Positions 6,878 to 14,175 of a DNA stretch of 64,000 nucleotides are shown piece by piece; the stretch's first letter is position 1; the number at the start of each line of letters is the position of its first letter. Source of the DNA: a virus; IMG/VR virus record IMGVR_UViG_3300020190_000010, positions 1 to 64,000 of that record. The stretch is one strand, 5' to 3'. The notes below the pieces were generated by a model. It did no database searches. It was given only the letters and a program-made list of their open reading frames with translations, and was not told the origin of the DNA. A program made the position numbers and the translations under genes.

Positions 6878-6951
6878 TGGGCCCAGCAGGACTTGAACCT
6901 GCAACCTAACGATTATGAGTCGTTTGCTCTAACCGATTGAGCTATAAGCCC
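6878..6951 (-). tRNA. tRNA with CAT anticodon (Ile2 or Met)
   Basis: A 74-nt cloverleaf. The acceptor stem is GGGCTTA / TGGGCCC with discriminator A, the D arm reads GCTC..GAGC, the anticodon stem is AACGA / TCGTT around loop CTCATAA, and the T arm is GCAGG TTCAAGT CCTGC. CCA is not encoded. Sequence alone does not separate elongator Met from the lysidine-modified Ile2 type that reads AUA; the ACTCATAATCG loop region resembles Ile2 of E. coli, and an AT-rich phage would benefit from AUA decoding. Confidence 0.9.
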
Positions 6952-6957
6952 TTATTG

Positions 6958-7029
6958 TGATCCCAAGGGGACTCGAACCCCTATTATCGCCGTGAAAGGG
7001 CGGTGTCCTAACCATTAAACGATGGGACC
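6958..7029 (-). tRNA. tRNA-Glu (TTC)
   Basis: A 72-nt cloverleaf. The acceptor is GGTCCCA / TGGGATC with discriminator A, the anticodon loop is CTTTCAC (anticodon TTC) on a CGCC / GGCG stem whose outer pair is C-A, and the T arm is AGGGG TTCGAGT CCCCT. CCA is not encoded. It lies 6 nt from the CAT tRNA, so both are probably processed from one leftward transcript. Confidence 0.92.
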
Positions 7030-7034
7030 TACCA

Positions 7035-7319
7035 TTATTTATTTTCTTTCTCATATTCTTCTGCCTTAATTACTGTCCATTGGAATAACCGGGTATAATA
7101 TCCAATGAAAAATATAATTGGAATTGCAATACCAATTAAAGTAAGCCACATGGGTGCAGATAATAAGAAATTCATATACCAATAGAACACAGTTATACCT
7201 AGAGCTACCATGATAAATAATACCACTATTAAAGCACATATCATAATAAATCCTTTCATGCCCGTAAAGAACACAGAAAGACAACCCATGTTCAATTTTT
7301 TATCATCATTATTTTTCAT
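7035..7319 (-). CDS. Two-span membrane protein
   Basis: About 94 residues with two long hydrophobic segments (GFIMICALIVVLFIMVALGI and WLTLIGIAIPIIFFIGYYT) and a charged C-terminus (KAEEYEKENK). An ATG 9 nt further upstream is also in frame, but the promoter at 7331-7361 would put the transcript start at or after it, so the inner ATG is preferred. The leader is then very short and no clear ribosome binding site is visible. It could be holin-like by topology only. The tRNAs follow immediately. Confidence 0.6.
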   Translation of the reverse strand: MKNNDDKKLNMGCLSVFFTGMKGFIMICALIVVLFIMVALGITVFYWYMNFLLSAPMWLTLIGIAIPIIFFIGYYTRLFQWTVIKAEEYEKENK

Positions 7320-7330
7320 TTCAATCATAA

Positions 7331-7361
7331 CAAATATACGAAAAATTTATTAACAAAGCAA
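7331..7361 (-). promoter_or_regulatory. Bacteroidota-type promoter
   Basis: Minus strand: TTG, 20 nt, TATATTTG, with the -33 region GCTTGCTTTG. It drives the membrane protein, tRNAs and small genes down to the terminator at 5993-6026. Confidence 0.7.
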
Positions 7362-7365
7362 GCAA

Positions 7366-7872
7366 TTAAATTTTTTCCATGACAAAATTAGTTGCGGTTT
7401 GTGCATACATATCACTTAAATAGTATGCTTCAATTTCATAAGGATTTTTATAGTAACCATGTTCTTTGTTCCATCGTTCATACCAACCGCCCTTTGTGGG
7501 TTGTAGGTAATGTATGTATTCATGTATGATAGTCTTGATAAAGACTTTAGCAGTTCTATGGCCACGAACCTTAAGCGATATTGTATTGGTATCTGGATCA
7601 TATCTTGCAATAGATTGTTTGTCATTGTCATCACTATCAAGAGTATTCCATTCCCAAGAAATATACGGATGTTCTCTATTGGTGTTCATACCAAAGGTAT
7701 CAATACACCAGTCAATAGTATGGTCAATTATAGATGAAATAATATCATCGGAAACATTCTTGCGAGACAGATACATAGTTTCCGCCGGTATTGGTTTTAC
7801 CGGCGGAGCCATTGCAAATCGTTTAAGTGATTTTGTTTTAACCATTCTTTTTACTCGCCGATAATAACTCAT
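7366..7872 (-). CDS. Zincin metalloprotease-like protein (HEYIH)
   Basis: A 168-residue protein. IIHEYIHYLQP carries the HExxH zinc-binding motif, with NPYEIEAYYL about 30 residues later supplying a likely third ligand glutamate, as in SprT/IrrE-type or gluzincin minimal proteases. The N-terminal third is basic and may be a tail. It overlaps the VWA gene upstream by 35 nt with AAGG before its ATG, so it is co-expressed with the MoxR-VWA pair. Substrate unknown; proteolysis is inferred from the motif. Confidence 0.7.
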   Translation of the reverse strand: MSYYRRVKRMVKTKSLKRFAMAPPVKPIPAETMYLSRKNVSDDIISSIIDHTIDWCIDTFGMNTNREHPYISWEWNTLDSDDNDKQSIARYDPDTNTISLKVRGHRTAKVFIKTIIHEYIHYLQPTKGGWYERWNKEHGYYKNPYEIEAYYLSDMYAQTATNFVMEKI

Positions 7873-9976
7873 CGTTCATGGCCTTAACAACTTTTGCAAT
7901 TTCATCAGCACGACGCAAGTGAACACAATTTGTTTTGTATGTTTCAACAACTTTACAGAAATCATGGGCACCACCAATGAAGTATGTGAGGACATTGATA
8001 CCGCGAGCACGCATACGCTCAACTTGTTTTCTGGAGTGTGTCTGAGCGGACTGTCCACGATATGAAAAATGTTGTTTATCATGTGTCATAAATGGTTCGC
8101 CGTCACATAGGTTGATAAAGTAAGCATCCGTATTAGCAGATTGTTTGATGATTTCACCCATGATTGCCTCAAAACAAAGTCCTTCTGGTGTTGTATTAGT
8201 GACATAGATTGTCTCAAAAACATCACGAATGTGAGCAATGTTATGTTTGGTTGAATCATATAGGTAAATAAGATAAGGTGTATCGTGCATTGATGATTTA
8301 CCTCTACCACCACTATAATTATCTGAATATACAGAACGAGCACTAACTACAACATGAAGGTTCTTAATTTGTTTAGCAGCAACCGCAAACATCACAGCAA
8401 GTTTGACTGATTCTTCAAACTTGTCACCAGACATTGAACCGGATTGGTCAATTGATAAGTGAATGAATGATGGTTGGTATTCGTGGATAGTAATTTGTTT
8501 GAAGATTTCATAATTACTACTACCAATTTCATGTAACAATCTTGCATCAATTCTGCCAGATTTGAGACGGGTAGAAGTAGTTACTCTTTCTTCGTTACGA
8601 ATTTGCAACTTCTTGGCGAGCACTTTACCTAAAGCAATGTATCTGGATACATCGCGTCTTCTCCAGCCGGATTTACGAACACCGAATGGTGCAGACACAT
8701 CACTTTCCATAAATTTACGGTTGATATTACGGACAATAAAAGTTTTGATACCGCGTGGATTAAATCTACCGTAGTCATCCTCAAAATTCTTGGCAACAAT
8801 TTGTTCGTCAAGATCCACAGAAGATACCGCATCAACCTTCTGAGCATCAGCTTTGGACAACTTTGTTTTTTTGGTATCACCGTTGATAAGGTCTCTTTGT
8901 TTCTGAAACAACTTTTCAACTTGTTCTCTTTGTTTGTCTGTTAGTGGTTTGTCACTAACGCCGTCTGGAATAGGATTTGGTCTACCAGTGGTTGGTTCCA
9001 TATCGTCACCTTCACCGTCACCTATGCCACCACCGTCACCATAACCGTCTTGGTCATCTGGTTGGTCATCTTTTTCAATCTCACTTAATTGTTTCAGAAT
9101 GATACCGGCAACCGTATAAGCAAGTTTGATACGGTCTTCATCAGTTTTCAATCTACGAATGTTCTGCAAGTCAAGCGTGTCCCAAACTAATTGCAATGCA
9201 GGTAGGGCATTGAGATTACGGTATGGGCTACGGAAATTACACAAGTGAAAAAGATAATTGTGTGCCGTAGGTTTCATAAATTCTTCGTCATAGAAAGCAC
9301 GGGTTACTTTCTCGTCACCGAAGAATTTATTGTAAAGAGATTTGTAATAGATACGATATCCGGGAGCAGCCGTATATGTCATCGCATCAATATACAAGTC
9401 TTCAATGATATTGACAAGAGATTTGAAAAAGTTTTGTTTATCGGTATAACCTTCAAACAATTTTTCTATATCACCTTGTTCTTGAAACAGATAATTACCG
9501 TTTTCATCCCTCAAATGTTGATGGGCATGATATACCAGATTAGATACTGCATCACGAAACTTTCCCATATCCGTATAAAGAATGTGGCTACTTTCATGTA
9601 GGGCAAGGCCAACATTTGAGTCAAAGTCTTTTTCATTTATGGATGCAGAAAGGTGAACGGTTTTTCCATCGGTCATATTTTGACCATTGTTGTTGTATTG
9701 GACATGAATGTTTGGATCACCGGTCATAATATGAACAAAGTTTGCAACGGCTCGTTGGTATTGTGCGAGGGCAAAGTAGTCATATTTTTCTTCTTTGAAG
9801 CCATATTCATGTTCAAACATGGATTGTTTCTTATCAAACAAGCTACCTTTGAGCCAGTAATTGGTTCCGGCTGAATACTCGTCCTGATAATTAGACGCAT
9901 ATTTGTTCCAAAATTGGTTTGTTCTAGCACTTGCTTCTGCAAGCATACCTTTTACGGACTTTTTGAAAATACTCAT
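7838..9976 (-). CDS. VWA-domain CobT-like protein with N-terminal HExxH-like motif
   Basis: A 712-residue protein. The C-terminal von Willebrand A domain (about 503-690) has an intact MIDAS: SIDQSGSMSG (D510, S512, S514), TTPEG and LCDGEP. The acidic Gly/Asp-rich linker around residues 300-340 is typical of CobT-like subunits. The N-terminal part has LALHESSHILYTD (127-131), an HExxH-like site seen in some VWA partners of MoxR ATPases. In the known pairs, the AAA+ ATPase remodels or loads metal onto a target selected by the VWA protein. AAGGGATATGTA precedes the ATG. Confidence 0.8.
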   Translation of the reverse strand: MSIFKKSVKGMLAEASARTNQFWNKYASNYQDEYSAGTNYWLKGSLFDKKQSMFEHEYGFKEEKYDYFALAQYQRAVANFVHIMTGDPNIHVQYNNNGQNMTDGKTVHLSASINEKDFDSNVGLALHESSHILYTDMGKFRDAVSNLVYHAHQHLRDENGNYLFQEQGDIEKLFEGYTDKQNFFKSLVNIIEDLYIDAMTYTAAPGYRIYYKSLYNKFFGDEKVTRAFYDEEFMKPTAHNYLFHLCNFRSPYRNLNALPALQLVWDTLDLQNIRRLKTDEDRIKLAYTVAGIILKQLSEIEKDDQPDDQDGYGDGGGIGDGEGDDMEPTTGRPNPIPDGVSDKPLTDKQREQVEKLFQKQRDLINGDTKKTKLSKADAQKVDAVSSVDLDEQIVAKNFEDDYGRFNPRGIKTFIVRNINRKFMESDVSAPFGVRKSGWRRRDVSRYIALGKVLAKKLQIRNEERVTTSTRLKSGRIDARLLHEIGSSNYEIFKQITIHEYQPSFIHLSIDQSGSMSGDKFEESVKLAVMFAVAAKQIKNLHVVVSARSVYSDNYSGGRGKSSMHDTPYLIYLYDSTKHNIAHIRDVFETIYVTNTTPEGLCFEAIMGEIIKQSANTDAYFINLCDGEPFMTHDKQHFSYRGQSAQTHSRKQVERMRARGINVLTYFIGGAHDFCKVVETYKTNCVHLRRADEIAKVVKAMNDELLSASKKNG

Positions 9977-10010
9977 TACATATCCCTTATGGTTGTTATT
10001 GGTTGTTTGT

Positions 10011-10019
10011 ATAAATATA
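10011..10019 (-). promoter_or_regulatory. Candidate late promoter TATATTTAT on the minus strand
   Basis: Plus strand ATAAATATA, so TATATTTAT on the minus strand, 34 nt upstream of the VWA gene start. It is the only leftward copy I found, and it would put the VWA and zincin genes under late control. Confidence 0.45.
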
Positions 10020-10021
10020 AC

Positions 10022-10049
10022 ATAGTGTGGAAGCGAACCCCCACACTAT
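10022..10049 (-). terminator. Hairpin between the ATPase and VWA genes
   Basis: ATAGTGTGG (10022-10030) pairs with CCACACTAT (10041-10049), 9 bp with a 10-nt loop. T-runs are weak on the minus strand but TTTTTAG follows on the plus strand. It may attenuate the ATPase transcript or mark an RNA processing point. Confidence 0.5.
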
Positions 10050-10069
10050 TTTTAGAAAAGTGGTTCATT

Positions 10070-11017
10070 TCAAGATTTAGCAGTATCGCCTTCATCGAAC
10101 ATATTGTCATTATCAAGACTGTCAATAGGAATAAACTTTTGAACAATCTGGCGAACATAAGTTCTCTCACTATCAGCACCACCTTCTTCGGTGAAATATG
10201 GGAATACACACACTTCAAGTGCCTCACCGATAGTAAAGCCGTCACATATAAGAGCAGCAGCACGGAGGATGGTTCTGGTTGATATTGTGGTTGAAACTTT
10301 ACCGTGACCGGAAAGAACTTCGGTGTAAACTTGTGTATAGATTGAGGACAAAATATCTACTGTTTTTTCGTCAAGGTTTGGACAAACATAATTGATAAGT
10401 TTACCTTGTTGTGTTTTGTCCAACAAATCCATTTCAAGAAGGAGAAAACGGTCTTGGATAGCACGGTCAATTACACGGGTTGAGGTATATTCCACACCGA
10501 TATTGGCGGTAGCAAGGAAAGAAACACCGGGTGCAACCTTGATAACTTCTGCATCAGGACTTTCATCTACACGCACATATCTTTGTCCGTCATCAAGAAC
10601 GGTCATCAAGATATTCCATGCCTCTGGATGGGCACGGGATAATTCATCGAGCAGGATAACAGCATCCTCAATCTGAATTGCCTTGATAAAGGTTGATTGA
10701 TTGAAATATGTTCCTGTTGATTTGTCAAAATGTGTGGTGCCAATGAGAGCCGTTCTTGGATCCTGCGTTGAACCCAAATTGAAATAAAAGAACGGTCTAT
10801 CCATTGCGTCTGCAACCGTTCTGACGGCAAGTGTTTTACCGGAACCTGCAGGACCAGTTATCATAAGATTTTGACCACGGAGAACACTACGGACAAGATA
10901 TTTCCATTTTATGTCCGAAAGAATTAAAGACTCCGGGCGGAATGATGGAGCTGTAGCAACAATATCTGCAACAGACAAATTTTGTGTTTTGGTTTTGGTT
11001 GTTTTGGTTCTAGACAT
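10070..11017 (-). CDS. MoxR/CobS-like AAA+ ATPase
   Basis: A 315-residue protein. Walker A is GPAGSGKT (55-62), Walker B is AVILLDEL (119-126), sensor 1 lies in FLATANIG, and DRAIQDRF supplies the arginine finger region. The order and length fit the MoxR/CobS branch of AAA+ ATPases, which act in rings with VWA-domain partners; that partner is encoded just downstream. CobS-like genes occur in several T4-type phages, where they are not thought to make cobalamin. AGGAATTGTTCT precedes the ATG. Confidence 0.85.
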   Translation of the reverse strand: MSRTKTTKTKTQNLSVADIVATAPSFRPESLILSDIKWKYLVRSVLRGQNLMITGPAGSGKTLAVRTVADAMDRPFFYFNLGSTQDPRTALIGTTHFDKSTGTYFNQSTFIKAIQIEDAVILLDELSRAHPEAWNILMTVLDDGQRYVRVDESPDAEVIKVAPGVSFLATANIGVEYTSTRVIDRAIQDRFLLLEMDLLDKTQQGKLINYVCPNLDEKTVDILSSIYTQVYTEVLSGHGKVSTTISTRTILRAAALICDGFTIGEALEVCVFPYFTEEGGADSERTYVRQIVQKFIPIDSLDNDNMFDEGDTAKS

Positions 11018-11063
11018 AGAACAATTCCTGTAAGAAATGAATAAGGTTGTTTTTTAACATATA

Positions 11064-11094
11064 CGAATATAAGGCATTTTATTGAGAGATCAAA
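11064..11094 (-). promoter_or_regulatory. Bacteroidota-type promoter inside the end of the HTH gene
   Basis: Minus strand: TTTG, 19 nt, TATATTCG (one mismatch in the -7 box). It overlaps the last codons of the gene at 11079 and serves the ATPase gene. Confidence 0.65.
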
Positions 11095-11369
11095 GCATTA
11101 TTTTGATTTTTTTTGTTAATTTTAGATAATTTCTTATCTACCAAAAACTTAACTGCATCTTCGTGAACCATATATTTTACTTTCTTTTGGTTCTCTTTCT
11201 GAATTTTCATAACAAGAGTTTGATCAACTACGGGTTTCTCTTGTATTTTGTAACTTTGATATTTTCGGGTTCTTCCATTTGTAAGACGGCGAACATATTG
11301 GAATGAACATCCGAGAATTTTTGCAACTTCTGGTACTGTGTACCATTTTCCTTGTGGGGTGTCAATCAT
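11079..11369 (-). CDS. Helix-turn-helix DNA-binding protein
   Basis: A 96-residue protein. Residues 7-30 (WYTVPEVAKILGCSFQYVRR) form a MerR/excisionase-type helix-turn-helix; the rest is lysine-rich. This family binds DNA as small regulators or recombination directionality factors. AGGAG precedes the ATG, and the start overlaps the stop of the upstream gene as ATGA, so the two are coupled. The target is unknown. Confidence 0.75.
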   Translation of the reverse strand: MIDTPQGKWYTVPEVAKILGCSFQYVRRLTNGRTRKYQSYKIQEKPVVDQTLVMKIQKENQKKVKYMVHEDAVKFLVDKKLSKINKKNQNNALISQ

Positions 11370-11926
11370 TTCTTTCTCCTGGTTGTTTTGGTTGGTTTAA
11401 TAGATTTAGTTATCGTTTTCTTTGTAGTTTTCTTCGTTGTCTTCGCAGTCTTCGGTTTGGCAGTTTTCTTCTTCGTAGTTCTCGTAGCCGCCTTTGCAGG
11501 TGTCTTTTTCTTCTTCAACTTTTTGGTTATCTCTGCGGAAATTTTATCATCAAGCGTGACTTTCTTTTTCTTGTTTGGTGTTGCGGGTTTGATTTCTGTT
11601 GCCGGTAAACTACCGAACAATTCTGGTTTTTCTACGCCCTTATGATATACCTTGCCGTTCTCATGTACAAATTCCTTAAAAAATTTCCAACCGCGAGGAA
11701 AGCCAGTCGAAACTGTTTTCTCATTGAGAGTAGGACCTGGAATCTTTCCAGCAACACATCGCCAACAAGTGGCAGAGACAACACCTTCCATGACACGCAG
11801 TTTTTCGTTACAGTCACGACCAGAATACCATTTACTTGCGGGATTTCCACCTTCACAAGTTACGGTTCGCATCTTGATATTTTCAAGATTTCTTGTTTGT
11901 TTCTTTGCAGTTCCTTTGCGTTTCAT
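11366..11926 (-). CDS. Basic protein with a histone H1-like lysine/threonine tail
   Basis: About 186 residues. The N-terminal half (GGNPASKWYSGRDCNEKL, TCWRCVAGK) is compact and has a CxxC pair that could bind zinc. Roughly the last 65 residues are Lys/Thr/Ala repeats (KKTPAKAATRTTKKKTAKPK) like histone H1 or bacterial H1-like tails, which bind DNA without sequence specificity. The start was set at 11926 because AAGGAAACAAAAT precedes it; an in-frame ATG 18 nt upstream has no such site. It forms a coupled pair with the HTH gene. Confidence 0.7.
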   Translation of the reverse strand: MKRKGTAKKQTRNLENIKMRTVTCEGGNPASKWYSGRDCNEKLRVMEGVVSATCWRCVAGKIPGPTLNEKTVSTGFPRGWKFFKEFVHENGKVYHKGVEKPELFGSLPATEIKPATPNKKKKVTLDDKISAEITKKLKKKKTPAKAATRTTKKKTAKPKTAKTTKKTTKKTITKSIKPTKTTRRKK

Positions 11927-11979
11927 ATTTTGTTTCCTTATCATAATAAATTATTTCTCAATACCGTTGTTGTGGTGGA

Positions 11980-12312
11980 TTAAATATGGTTTGTGATTAC
12001 CATACCACCATTTTCAGAAGAATATCTACCGATAGGTGTCCAATTTTGGCTATGAGGCCAAGGTTGGTTGTTCAAGAACCACATCCAATTTTTTTGGTGA
12101 ATACGGACACCAGGAATACCGTTCAATCTTTCTTTGGTAGTATTAGTTTCCCAACCGGCAGAACGAACATAAATAATTCCGTCAGTATCGTCAATCTTTG
12201 CAATGGCATGGCCATGTAGGTATAAGGTTGTGCCGTCTGTTTGGGTATTGTCTCTGCGGAATTTTTTACGCATCAACCAATTTGATACGGCGAGCTGTGT
12301 TACTTGTCTCAT
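11980..12312 (-). CDS. Conserved phage hypothetical protein
   Basis: A 110-residue protein. The central part (ETNTTKERLNGIPGVRIHQK followed by NWMWFLNNQPW) resembles a small protein recurrent in large phages, from memory rather than from a search; no function is known to me. AAGGATCTCAAA precedes the ATG. Two host-type promoters lie upstream. Confidence 0.65.
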   Translation of the reverse strand: MRQVTQLAVSNWLMRKKFRRDNTQTDGTTLYLHGHAIAKIDDTDGIIYVRSAGWETNTTKERLNGIPGVRIHQKNWMWFLNNQPWPHSQNWTPIGRYSSENGGMVITNHI

Positions 12313-12353
12313 TTTGAGATCCTTGAATATGTGGTTGTTATCAGTTTACAATA

Positions 12354-12384
12354 CAAATGTAAGGCATTGCCAACTAAGATCAAA
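12354..12384 (-). promoter_or_regulatory. Bacteroidota-type promoter
   Basis: Minus strand: TTTG, 19 nt, TACATTTG, a full TAnnTTTG match, 42 nt upstream of the gene at 11980. Confidence 0.75.
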
Positions 12385-12449
12385 GCAATTTTTGAAATAA
12401 TTGTAACAATGTTCATATTTGTTTGTTTGGTTGTCATCATTGCATATTA

Positions 12450-12480
12450 CAAATATAAGGCATTTTTTTGTAAGATCAAA
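12450..12480 (-). promoter_or_regulatory. Second tandem Bacteroidota-type promoter
   Basis: Minus strand: TTTG, 19 nt, TATATTTG. It lies 96 nt upstream of the one at 12354 with the same extended -33 box. No convincing gene lies between them, so they are probably tandem promoters for the gene at 11980. Confidence 0.7.
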
Positions 12481-12529
12481 GCAATAATGAAAATAATTTG
12501 TAAACCGTTGATTTTTAAGGAGTTACGCT

Positions 12530-12591
12530 AAGTCTATAAAAATCAAGGACTTACGCCGGAAATGACGTAAATCCTTGAAATATAAAGACTT
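12530..12591 (-). terminator. Nested inverted-repeat terminator
   Basis: The inner stem is TCAAGGACTTACG (12543-12555) with CGTAAATCCTTGA (12566-12578), 13 bp with one mismatch. Outer arms are AAGTCTATA (12530-12538) and TATAAAGACTT (12581-12591). On the minus strand the inner stem is followed by TTTTTATAG. It lies just past the stop of the gene at 12601. Confidence 0.65.
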
Positions 12592-12600
12592 AACCGATTT

Positions 12601-13038
12601 TTACTGAATATTCAGCAAAACATCTGGTCTTTTTACTATTTCTACATTCCCAAATTCATCATCGAAAAGAACATTCTCTTTATCCCATGATACAATTTGA
12701 TCCGGTGTAAGACATCCGTATCTTTGAAAATATGAACCATATTCTTCAAACATATCATCAATTTCATCGAAACTTGTGTCTAAATCAAAAATAGGTATTC
12801 CACTATCTTCATTGTCATTATACCACAATGAATTTTCAAATTTACCAAACTTGTTCATGTATTCACCTTTTTGTTCATCATGTTGAATGGATGACATAAT
12901 CCATTCAAAGATATTTTCACGACTGATTTCAAGAGCACTATACTTTTCTTTTAAGTCTTGTAAATCATTTGAATTTGAAACCAACTCAAAATTCTTCTTA
13001 AATTCATCAAGTAGTTGATTAAATTTTTCATTGCTCAT
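12601..13038 (-). CDS. Acidic hypothetical protein
   Basis: A 145-residue protein starting MSNEKFNQLLDEFKKNFELV. The N-terminal part is helical and the middle very acidic (DTSFDEIDDMFEEYGSY). The start at 13038 was chosen because it overlaps the end of the upstream gene by 11 nt and looks coupled; a longer frame reading back to 13083 adds residues unlike the rest. Function unknown. Confidence 0.65.
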   Translation of the reverse strand: MSNEKFNQLLDEFKKNFELVSNSNDLQDLKEKYSALEISRENIFEWIMSSIQHDEQKGEYMNKFGKFENSLWYNDNEDSGIPIFDLDTSFDEIDDMFEEYGSYFQRYGCLTPDQIVSWDKENVLFDDEFGNVEIVKRPDVLLNIQ

Positions 13039-13234
13039 AGATACAATCCACAATTTTTGATTCTGCAATAGTTTTGACTTCAAATGGTTCGGTGCTATCT
13101 TTTAGATACTTATTCACCAAAACTTCTGCATCGGTTACTGAAACTGCACTAACTAGATAGGTGCGGTTGTGTTTTTTTACTTTACCTTGTTCATTTGTGA
13201 TTTCAAATTGAACTTTTGCGAGGTAGAACGCCAT
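13028..13234 (-). CDS. DUF4494-like small protein
   Basis: A 68-residue protein: MAFYLAKVQFEITNEQGKVK, then a strand RTYLVSAVSVTDAEVLVNKY and a final strand. The arrangement (strand, YLV-A-SVTDAE helix, strand) resembles DUF4494, a small family common in Bacteroidota and their phages. The start at 13234 follows AAAGGAATTGTT; longer in-frame starts are hydrophobic read-back. Function unknown, but the family supports the host assignment. Confidence 0.65.
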   Translation of the reverse strand: MAFYLAKVQFEITNEQGKVKKHNRTYLVSAVSVTDAEVLVNKYLKDSTEPFEVKTIAESKIVDCIYEQ

Positions 13235-13278
13235 AACAATTCCTTTGGAAATGTGAAATAAAATGATTATATTTGATA

Positions 13279-13309
13279 CGAATATAAGAAATAGTTTGAT
13301 ACGAAGCAA
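13279..13309 (-). promoter_or_regulatory. Bacteroidota-type promoter
   Basis: Minus strand: TTG, 20 nt, TATATTCG, in the divergent region upstream of the gene pair 13028-12601. Confidence 0.6.
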
Positions 13310-13360
13310 GCAATTTTTGAAATTTTTTATTATAGTTATTATTTTCAACAAGGGAAAACA

Positions 13361-14014
13361 ATGTTAAGGTTTATTTTAGTATTATTGTTGGCATCATCTA
13401 TTACTTGGGGGAAGGAATGGGTTATTAAGTTGCCACTCAAAAAAGTTCGGGTGTATTCATCTGATACACTACGCCACCCATCATGGTATTCTGTAAAGTA
13501 TAAATTGAGGAATATGATAAATCTATCGTTCTTTACTACAAAGGCGGTAGTTCCACCGTTCAAGAACCATGATTATATCAAACCAAACAACCCACATGGT
13601 TGGCCATTTGTATCTATTGATGATCCACATGATTTTGGTGTTCCAAATTTAAGACCACATTTACACTTCAGCGACCGGTTTGGTGTACCTGCTATATGGT
13701 CAAAATACATCTTTGCGGGGACGCCACTACTCGTTAAGGATAGTTTACCACAAAAGATAGGTAAAAACAGTTTTACAACAGCCAGACGGCCGAGAACGGT
13801 GTTTGGCAGTCATCATCAAGATAGTGTGTTCATTTACATCAATACTGGTATCAGAGTGGTAGATTTACCAAAAAGATTATTGGAACTTGGTTGTAAGGAT
13901 GCCATCAACATGGATGGTGGCGGTTCAACATTCCTATATCGTGGTAACAAATATGATTATGTTCAAATGCCAATTAAAAAAATGAGGAAATATCCGAATG
14001 TTCTTGCTTGGTAA
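13361..14014 (+). CDS. Exported phosphodiester glycosidase (NAGPA-like) domain protein
   Basis: A 217-residue protein with an N-terminal signal peptide (LRFILVLLLASSITWG). The rest matches the pattern of phosphodiester glycosidase/NAGPA domains: an early SFF strand, a TARRPRTVFG strand and the signature GCKDAINMDGGGSTFLY near the C-terminus. Members cleave or modify phosphodiester-linked sugars in exopolysaccharide and capsule pathways. Export to the periplasm or surface suggests action on envelope glycans during infection or lysis. AAGGGAAAACA precedes the ATG. Confidence 0.8.
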   Translation: MLRFILVLLLASSITWGKEWVIKLPLKKVRVYSSDTLRHPSWYSVKYKLRNMINLSFFTTKAVVPPFKNHDYIKPNNPHGWPFVSIDDPHDFGVPNLRPHLHFSDRFGVPAIWSKYIFAGTPLLVKDSLPQKIGKNSFTTARRPRTVFGSHHQDSVFIYINTGIRVVDLPKRLLELGCKDAINMDGGGSTFLYRGNKYDYVQMPIKKMRKYPNVLAW

Positions 14015-14024
14015 TAATAATTGC

Positions 14025-14056
14025 TTTGATCATATAGGTAAAATGTATTATCTTGC
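14025..14056 (+). promoter_or_regulatory. Bacteroidota-type promoter, weak -7
   Basis: Plus strand: TTTG, 20 nt, TATCTTGC. The -33 context GCTTTGATC is the same as in the leftward promoters; the -7 box misses two bases. Confidence 0.45.
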
Positions 14057-14060
14057 CAGT

Positions 14061-14093
14061 GAACACGGAGAAAGTGTGAACACAAAGAAAGTG
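14061..14093 (+). repeat. Direct repeat GAACACRRAGAAAGTG x2
   Basis: GAACACGGAGAAAGTG and GAACACAAAGAAAGTG separated by 1 nt, just downstream of the promoter at 14025. Possible operator half-sites. Confidence 0.5.
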
Positions 14094-14099
14094 ATCAGA

Positions 14100-14128
14100 T
14101 ATAGATCTAATATAGATCTATAGATCTA
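14100..14128. repeat. Three TATAGATCTA palindromic units
   Basis: Copies start at 14100, 14111 and 14119 (the last two overlap). They are self-complementary around AGATCT and sit 17 nt before the -33 box of the promoter at 14145, a typical operator position. Confidence 0.5.
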
Positions 14129-14144
14129 AGAAGTAAAAAAGTGC

Positions 14145-14175
14145 TTGCTACATATTTATATTTTTCGTATCTTTG
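14145..14175 (+). promoter_or_regulatory. Bacteroidota-type promoter
   Basis: Plus strand: TTG, 20 nt, TATCTTTG, a full TAnnTTTG match. The spacer contains ATATTTATA, the late-type motif, so the site may respond to both polymerase forms. Confidence 0.65.

Noticed and set aside
7319-7328. Upstream ATG for the two-span membrane protein
   Set aside because: It would lie at or before the expected transcription start of the promoter at 7331-7361; kept only as an alternative.
11303-11645. Plus-strand frames rich in Phe, Val and Leu
   Set aside because: Antisense of the Lys/Thr-rich tail of the basic protein; the hydrophobicity follows from reverse-complemented lysine codons.
12313-12446. 43-codon hydrophobic frame on the minus strand between two promoters
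   Set aside because: No ribosome binding site, and it reads through the promoter at 12354-12384; more likely tandem promoters.
13235-13351. N-terminal extension of the DUF4494-like protein
   Set aside because: The read-back is Ile/Leu/Phe-rich and covers the promoter at 13279; the ATG at 13234 has a proper binding site.
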